Below, piece after piece: positions 57,648 through 64,000 of a DNA stretch of 64,000 nt (positions are counted from its first letter, which is position 1; each line of letters starts with the position of its first letter). The translations under genes and the position numbers were made by a program. Location of the stretch: positions 9,173,486-9,237,485 of the forward strand of contig JBCFYV010000012.1 in assembly GCA_039000515.1 (NCBI GenBank), written 5' to 3'. The stretch is from Timema cristinae. Taxonomy: Eukaryota; Arthropoda; Insecta; Phasmatodea; Timematidae. The notes under the pieces were generated by a model. It did not search any database, had not been told where the DNA came from, and worked only from the letters and a program-made list of their open reading frames with translations.

Positions 57648-59760
57648 ATGTCTAGTGAATATTCAGCAGCGCTTTTGTCAGCAATCGGTTCGAGTGAGAT
57701 AGTGTCAAGGAAGCTGACAGATTTAGAGATAGGTCATGGTTATTATATCACTAATATAAAAGGCGTGACGACGAGATACGGGCGCAGAGTTCTCGCCTTG
57801 TTGGAGAACAAATATAACGTGTGGTTACCGGCTCGATTTTCCCTGCTTACCGACGCCCAGCTGAAGGAGCTCTCCAAAGCTGACTTACTCCTAGTCTACC
57901 GAGGTATTTCCAAAAACAGCAAGACGGCACTGATAAACTTCGAAGGTATGTTTATTACAAGCATTTCTAAGATTAATCAAATCAATCGAAATATGTTTTT
58001 TTCAGTTAGGATGTACAGAGTATGGGTTTTTCAACTCTCCCTCTACGCAAATGTGGGTTCACTTCCTCTAATTTCTACGATTTTCCAAAAAAAAAACCTT
58101 CCTTCAGGATAACTTGTGAAAGCTAGACCACTACCGTGGTTCGGATTCCACGTTAAACTGTGGATCTTTCTTTTCATCTCACCAGTAATCGAAAGATGTA
58201 TTTTTTTTTTCAACTCTACACGAATGTGGGTTCATTTCCTCTAATTTCTATGATTTTACAAATAATAACGCATATTTTCCCAAAAAAACCCTTCCTTCAG
58301 GTTATCTTGTGAATGAGGGGGGAATGTCAGACCTCCACCGTGGTTCGGATTCCACGTTAAACTGTAGATCCTTCATTTCATCTCACCAGTAATCGAAAGA
58401 TGTATTTTTTTTTTCAATTCTACGCAACTGTGGGTTCATTTCCTCTAATTTCTATGATTTTACAAATAATAACACATATTTTCCCAAAAAAACCCTTCCT
58501 TCAGGATATCTTGTGAACGTGTGGGAATGTCAGACCACTACCGTGGTTCGGATTCCACGTTAAACTGTGGATCCTTCTTTTCATCTCACCATTACACATT
58601 AGCGTATAAACCGAACGGGTAGTAAGATAATACATAATAGTCTACTCTTCCACATTGATTCGTTCAAATCTCAGTCATGCTGAATGATGATGCTAAACAT
58701 TTAAAAAAGTATTTTCAACATAATAGTCTACTCATTCTCATTGATTCGTTCAAATTTCAGTCAGGCTAAATGATAGCGCTAAACAATCTTTCTATCCGTT
58801 CGAGTTATACGCTTATGAACTAATTACGCTAATATTTTTAGATATAAGAAAAGGGTTATTTTTATAAGAAGTGTACTCGCTTTTGCATGAAGTAGAATCG
58901 TAAACCTTTTTTGAGAAAATGATCCTGAGTATAGGTTTTTTCAACTCTCCCTGTGGGTCCACCCTCCTTTAATTCATAATTAGTACGTAGAATAATTTTC
59001 TAATCTCAGTTAGGATGTACAGAAAGACCCCTCGTTTATAAACCGACAAATCACAAATTTATAATTTTTCATATCTTATCTTAAAGTAGGTTATGTGTTG
59101 ATCAGTAATGATTCACCAAGATAAAATTAAAACAATATTTACAATATAGGTTATACTTTGAACACTAAACTAAATGCTACACCTAAATTTTGTTGAAATA
59201 AAATAAATGTTTAGCACCACGTTCGAGTCATACGCTTGTGTTCTAACTAGGCTAATAGGAAGTGTACTCGCATTTGCACGGAGGGAGAGTGGAAAACCAT
59301 TTTAAGAAAAACCAGATTTTTAGGCTCATAATAAATCAAATATTGCTTCAATAGATGTGTTTAGTTTTAATTTTCACACATAGTAGTTTCATAAGTTATT
59401 GGTTATTTGTCAAGGGCATACTGAAACTAGATGAACAATTTTTCTAGTCCAACACATTAACTCAGTACGTCATTTAATATGATTTTGGTTAATCTAATTA
59501 GAGGTATTCAGTTCCTACCATCACATCTTACTATCCGTTCGAGTTATACGCTTATGAACTAATTACGCTAATATGCAGGGCAGCTTCCTCCACGTTGACG
59601 ATTCAGGTTCGAGCCTTGCCTCCTAATTAGTATACTGAATGATTTTAAACTCACGTCATGGTACATAGAGGACAACTCGCTCTTACCTTTAAATGCGTAT
59701 ATATCCCGAATTAAACACACACACACACACACACGCACGCACACACACACACACACGCAC

Positions 59761-59823
<63 letters not shown>

Positions 59824-59957
59824 TACACATACACACGCATTAGCTTCAATGTTTGTATATCATGGCTTCATGAACAGCTAACTAGATGTCCCTGTTTGTT
59901 TTTATAGCTGTCTCAGAGCCGCTCGAAGAGATCATAGAGCAAGTTGACCCGGAATGA
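57648..59957 (+). CDS. small 115-residue protein, two exons, upstream partner of the DNA polymerase
   Basis: Exon 1 (57648-57945) and exon 2 (59908-59957) join in frame across CGAAG|GTATGT and TTTATAG|CTGT. The intact reading frame ends ALINFEAVSEPLEEIIEQVD plus two residues and stop. The protein starts MSSEYSAALLSAIGSSEIVS, then KLTDLEIGHGYYITNIKGV, TRYGRRVLALLE, YNVWLPARF, LTDAQLKELSKADLLLVYRG. There is no signal peptide or membrane segment, and the end is acidic. The alternating short hydrophobic strands and the YGxxVxAxLE...LPxRF core would suit a small beta-barrel, possibly nucleic-acid binding; that is inference. The stop lies 54 bp before the polymerase ATG, so the two could share a transcript. 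The intron of 1,962 bp is full of SINE pieces. I recall similar proteins near arthropod PolB genes but cannot verify this here. Confidence 0.72.
58032..58630 (+). repeat. tandem array of a chimeric SINE piece, three units
   Basis: Each unit of about 180-205 bp (starts near 58032, 58211 and 58415) joins a type B/C body word (CAACTCTACGCAAATGTGGG, TTCACTTCCTCTAATTTC) to a type A body word (CCTTCCTTCAGGATATCTTG, GTGGTTCGGATTCCACGTTA). Only the last unit runs into the shared 3' end (CATTAGCGTATAAACCGAAC, GGGTAGTAAGA). Confidence 0.88.
58790..58935 (-). mobile_element. SINE fragment, 3' half
   Basis: CTATCCGTTCGAGTTATACG, AAGTGTACTCGCTTTTGCAT and GAGAAAATGATCCTGAGTAT mark a reversed copy without head. 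Confidence 0.75.
59212..59318 (-). mobile_element. SINE fragment, 3' half
   Basis: TAGCACCACGTTCGAGTCAT, AAGTGTACTCGCATTTGCAC and GAGTGGAAAACCATTTTAAG are present. The TCTTACTACC part of the 3' end is deleted. Confidence 0.8.
59520..59640 (-). mobile_element. SINE 3' end
   Basis: CATCTTACTATCCGTTCGAG and CTAATTACGCTAATATGCAG are followed by a stretch with a B-box-like GGTTCGAGCCTTG in plus orientation, which may be a separate piece. Confidence 0.65.
59715..59835. repeat. (AC)n and (ACATAC)n microsatellite
   Basis: CA repeats with GC interruptions pass into about ten ACATAC units. The Cys/Met/Val-rich reverse frame here is an artefact. Confidence 0.97.
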
Positions 59958-60011
59958 AGAAGATAATACTGAGGGGAGAGTAGGGCCTTTTAGAGCATAG
60001 TGCACCCGAAC

Positions 60012-63000
60012 ATGACAGAACCACCGACAAAACGTTTGCGTTTATCACCTCCTATCATTGTATCTCGGCAAACTAATGGGAATAGGGTGTATACTCTCGC
60101 GGATCTAGACGTTAATGAACAACTTTTAATTAGATACTTGAAACATGACGTTGCACTTCGTGAAGGGAAGTTGTATAATGCTTACATTGAGCATATACCT
60201 GGTCGAATTAAGACCTCGAACGTACTGATATTAGACCATGACAATATAGACGTACAGATCCAAAGACTTTTGACCTTATCACGAAATTTAGGTACAGGAT
60301 TTACTTAGTTTAGGCTTTACCTGGAGCCGCTAGGACTATCTATTAAACTTATTGAACAAGCATACGCTCGACGTATAAAGACATACTCAATCAGTAACGA
60401 GAAACCCTATAAGGATGTCGTACAGTTTCTCGTTGCATGCGGGGATATTTATGTAAAAACTGTAGAAAAAGAATCAAACGCGAACGGCCCGATAAAGGTA
60501 AATTGTAGCCTCATTTGCGAGTTTAAGCATCCTATTGATGATAGAATTGAAAAGGGTTATTTCAATTCTTCTCTATACAATATATTTAACACACTAAACT
60601 TGGAGGAGAAATACGAGATTAACGTGGTCTTCCCACTCCTTGCTCAGATTGAGGGCTTTGTTTCTAGAGACTCAGGGTGGATGTACAACGGCACGTTGGA
60701 AATGAGAGTAAATTTCTCGAAAAACTCGGCTTTCTCGATCGGTGCCCACGTTCAAATCCCTGAAACTATTGCCAGATGTAGAGCGCTGATAAATGTTCAA
60801 GCTGAAGAAGGACTTTGCTTCCCAGTATCCGTATTGGCGTGCCTCTTTGAGCCGACAGGGATGGCTCAGCGTTTATCGTCTTACCCTAATTTTCGTGACG
60901 TGTTGAATCTAGATGGGATCCCGCTTCCGTTCGAAATGAGATATATTGAACGCTTCGAAAGGCTTAACGATATATCTGTTAATGTGTACACTACAAAACA
61001 TGAAGGTAGTGATTCTTATGTGGACACTGCAGACAACTCTAAAAAGTTAGTGATCGTTCCCGTGCATGTCAGTGCTAAAGAGCGTGCTAGACATGTTCAT
61101 TTATTCTTGATAAAAGTACATGGGACGGAAAATTATCATTTCAGTGCAATAAAAAATCTGTCACGATTAATAAACCCTCAACTAGCACCCTTGTCTGACA
61201 GAAGACGTAGGTATTTTTGTGACCGTTGTTTGAGCTCTTTTCTGACTGAAAATAAACTTGTAAAACATAAAGAAACGTGTAAAAAATTTGGAGCGGTAAG
61301 GAGTACATTCCCTCAAGGGGAAAATAAATTCCTGGCGTTCTCACAGTATAAACAACAGGAGAAAACAGGATTTATCGTGTACGCTGACTTGGAGAGTTTA
61401 CTCGTGCCTATAGAAACGTGTGATCCTGACACGAAATTTTCCTATACTGAGAATGTACAGAGTCATGTAGCATATTCTGTAGGCATGTACACTAAATGCA
61501 TTTTTAAATGATAATCTCTCGGAGTACCGACACTTCACGGGAAAAGATTGTACAGACCAATTTGTTGAAGCTCTCGTAGATACGGCAAAGCGCGTACTAG
61601 ATTATTATAGTACTGTAGTTCCAATGACGCCACTAACATCTGCTCAAAGAGATGCTCACAATACGGCCACTCATTGTCATATTTGTGAAAAACCCTACGC
61701 GAATGATGATATCCGCGTTATGGATCATTGTCACTTGACAGGACTTTACCGTGGTAGCAGTCACGCAGGGTGTAATATTAATTACAAGAACCCTAGTCAT
61801 CTGAGCGTGGTTATTCATAACGCACGTTGCTACGATAATTTTTTCCTTCTCGAATCACTTGTTGAACGTAGAGAAACTGATCCGTTCACAGGGGAGAGCG
61901 TTCTTGTCAATCCAGGGAAAGTTAAGGTTATTGGTGAGACAATGGGAAGATTCAAAGTAATCATGAAGTATATTCGGCACGGGTTTCGAGGGATCACAAT
62001 TAAAATTATAGATAGTTTCAGCTTTCTGTGTACCTCCCTTGAGAAATGCGTATCTTACCTCGAACCTGAGCAGCTTAAAATCACTCGTAAGTGTCATCCT
62101 GATGATGAACGTTTCAAACTAGTCGCTCGTAAAGGGGTGTTCCCCTATGACTATATAGATTCATTTGAGCGGCTGAACGAGACTCAGTTACCGAGTAAAG
62201 ATAAATTTTATAACGCTCTCACGGATAGTCATATCTCTCAGGAAGACTATGATCATGGCTGTGAGGTTTGGCGGCTATTCGAATGTAAGAATCTTTGGGA
62301 TTACTAGAACCTCTACCTTCATACCGACGTAACACTACTGGCCGATGTCTTTGAGAACTTTCGTGATCTTTGTATGAAGACGTATAGGCTCGATCCCGGA
62401 TGGTCTCTTACGGCCCCCAGTCTAGCGTACCAAGCTCTATTGAGAATAACCCAGGTACGGCTCGAATTAATAGATGACGTAGATATGCATCAATTCATTG
62501 AGGGAGCTATTCGAGGAGGGATATGTTTCGTAGCTAATCGTCATTCTGTAGCTAATAATCGTTATATGAGTTCATTTGACCGTTCCAAACCAGAGTCTTA
62601 CCTCGTTTATCTAGACGTGAATGGACTCTATTCATTTAGCATGTTGAGCTCATTACCCTATGGAGGGTTCAGATGGCTTGAAGATGATGAAATTGAACGT
62701 TTGGACGTGCTAAACGTGGAGGACGATGCGGATACGGGCTATATCTTGCAGGTAGATCTTGAATATCCACAAAATGTACATGACGCTCATTCTGACTTGC
62801 CGTTCTGTCCTGAGAAAGGGATTCCACCCGTAGGGAAACACGAGAAATTGTTAACGACTCTAGCTGATAAGACTAGGTACGTCATTCTCTATCGTCATCT
62901 AAAGTTATGTTTAGTGAATGGGTTGAAACTGACGAGAGTCCCCCGTGTTCTCAGTTTCAAACAATCTCCGTGGATGGCCCCGTATAACAAGCTGAACGCG

Positions 63001-63903
63001 GAAATGAGGAGTAAAGCGAGCAATCAGTTTGAAAACATGTTTTTCAAATTGATGAACAATGCCGCATTCGGCCGCCTTATATCTAACAAGAGGGCCTACC
63101 GTACGGTAAAAATAACTACCAGGTGGGAAGGTAAATTTGGGGCTGGTAACCTTATAGCCAGTCCAAACTTTAAAAACCGTATGATTGTATCAGAAAACCT
63201 GGTCATCATTGAGATGGAACCGCAGGAGATTTACTTTGATATGCCAATTTATGCAGGATTCGCCATTTTGGAAATCTCTAAAGTAGTCATGTATGGTCTA
63301 CATTACCAGGTCATGGTTCCAGCCTTCCCTCCAGGTACGTTAAAACTCCAATACACTGACACAGACTCGCTCCTCTACTATATGACAGTTGAGGACGCCT
63401 ACCAACGACTTATCCCTTTAGCTAATGAGTATCTGGACACCTCCACTTACGGACAAGACAATGTTTACGGCATGCCTGCAGTAAATAAAGGGGTGCTCGG
63501 TAAACTAAAAGACGAGACTCGAGGTCAGATCATCACTGAGTTCATAGGTTTACGCCCTAAACTCTATTCATTTGCAGTGCAAGGGGGTGGTGAGACGCTT
63601 AAGGCTAAAGGTGTCAAGAGTATCGCGTTAAGAACGCTCTCTTTAGAGGACTATCGTAATTGTTTAACTAATGAAACGGTAGTCATGAGAGAAGCTCGTT
63701 CAATAAGAGCTGTAGGATTCAAACTTTACACGCAAAAATTTAATAGGGTTGCACTATGCTCTATCGATGACAAACGATACGTGTTACCTGGATCAGTCAG
63801 AACTCTACCTTGGAATCATTACTCCATAAGCGAGCAACCGCCTACTTCCTTCCAAGAGACGCTGATTGAAGCTGGACCATCATGTGCGTATGTCAGTGGG
63901 TGA
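60012..63903 (+). pseudogene. protein-primed-type family B DNA polymerase (Polinton/adintovirus-like), inactivated
   Basis: The first ATG in frame is 60012; the frame runs to TGA at 63901-63903, about 1,296 codons. In order: a KRLRL-rich start; GLCFPVSVLACLF near 60810; a C2H2-like finger (CDRC ~61219, HKETC); Exo I (YADLES ~61380); an endonuclease VII-type zinc domain (CHIC, DHCHLTG, CN, 61676-61797); Exo II (HNARCYDNFF ~61816); Exo III (YLHTDV ~62311); polymerase motif A (LDVNGLYSF ~62610); motif B (FKLMNNAAFGR ~63045); and motif C (YTDTDSL ~63352). The family replicates linear, protein-primed DNA of virus-like elements. Lesions: TAG at 60306-60308, a 1-bp frameshift near 61490-61515, and TAG at 62305-62307. 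The polymerase core itself is uninterrupted for 509 codons. No integrase, capsid or terminal repeat is visible before the window ends. Confidence 0.9.
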
Positions 63904-63949
63904 TCTACGAGCGAACGGGCATCTACTAACCCTCATGTCAATGTTAGTG

Positions 63950-64000
63950 CTCTTTTTTAAAAAAAAAACTTGAAAAAATAAATAAACTAATTTAGCACAT
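63950..64000 (+). terminator. poly(A)-signal region after the polymerase
   Basis: A T6-A11 stretch and AAAATAAATAAAC follow the stop codon by about 50-80 bp. AATAAA is the likely cleavage signal, and the window ends here. Confidence 0.45.

Larger units (their letters stand above)
57946..59907 (+). other. intron of the small gene, packed with SINE fragments
   Basis: GTATGT donor and TGTTTTTATAG acceptor. It contains a chimeric SINE tandem, three reversed SINE tails and a CA microsatellite. An earlier acceptor-like TTTTTTCAG lies near 58003 but would not restore the frame to a sensible end. Confidence 0.65.

Noticed and set aside
59568..59881. Cys/Met/Val or Thr/His/Tyr repeat proteins
   Set aside because: Translation of the CA and ACATAC microsatellite on both strands.
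61141..62097. Minus-strand frames within the polymerase
   Set aside because: They are shadows of the plus-strand coding sequence, which carries all conserved motifs.

Overview
This looks like a stretch of AT-rich, repeat-laden nuclear DNA from an invertebrate, most likely an arthropod and plausibly an insect. The grounds are spliced transposase genes with GT-AG introns, dozens of tRNA-derived SINEs ending in (AAT)n tails, P-element, MULE, PIF/Harbinger and pogo-like remains, and a protein-primed-type family B DNA polymerase of the kind found in arthropod Polinton/adintovirus-like elements. The species cannot be named from the sequence. No conventional host gene was recognised; almost everything that can be supported is mobile DNA or tandem repeat.

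Layout. 0.6-2.6 kb: a 40-bp minisatellite of about 49 copies running into a possible terminal exon with a poly(A) signal. 3-9 kb: AT-rich DNA with a Helitron-like end, a perfect (AGT)9/(ACT)9 hairpin, an intact SINE and the decayed 3' end of a LINE. 9-15.6 kb: SINE pieces, a hAT-like end, and a FLYWCH-MULE transposon whose spliced transposase is broken by two stops and a frameshift. 17.0-17.8 kb: a short PIF/Harbinger element with TTA target duplications. 19.9-21.0 kb: a pogo/Tigger-like non-autonomous element. 21.7-23.3 kb: two copies of an unclassified dispersed repeat. 24.7-26.0 kb: a second, unrelated 40-bp minisatellite. 26-50 kb: a dense SINE field, a degraded relative of the 57.6-kb gene, and a 1.26-kb element nested in a third copy of the dispersed repeat. 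50.6-53.2 kb: a decayed THAP/P-element transposase carrying a tail-only SINE insertion. 55.1-55.8 kb: a hAT-like short element. 57.6-63.9 kb: the most gene-like segment, with an intact two-exon small protein gene followed 54 bp later by a family B DNA polymerase pseudogene of about 1,300 codons with an endonuclease VII-type zinc domain.

The unifying theme is retroposition. At least three SINE types carry different tRNA-like heads but share the same roughly 50-bp 3' end, a small ACCCG/CGGGT hairpin and an (AAT)n tail. Many copies are 5'-truncated, some to under 80 bp, yet have perfect target-site duplications. This suggests that a single LINE machinery recognises the shared 3' end. The polymerase and its small upstream partner form a second unit, and a diverged copy of the small gene lies alone near 31.9 kb.
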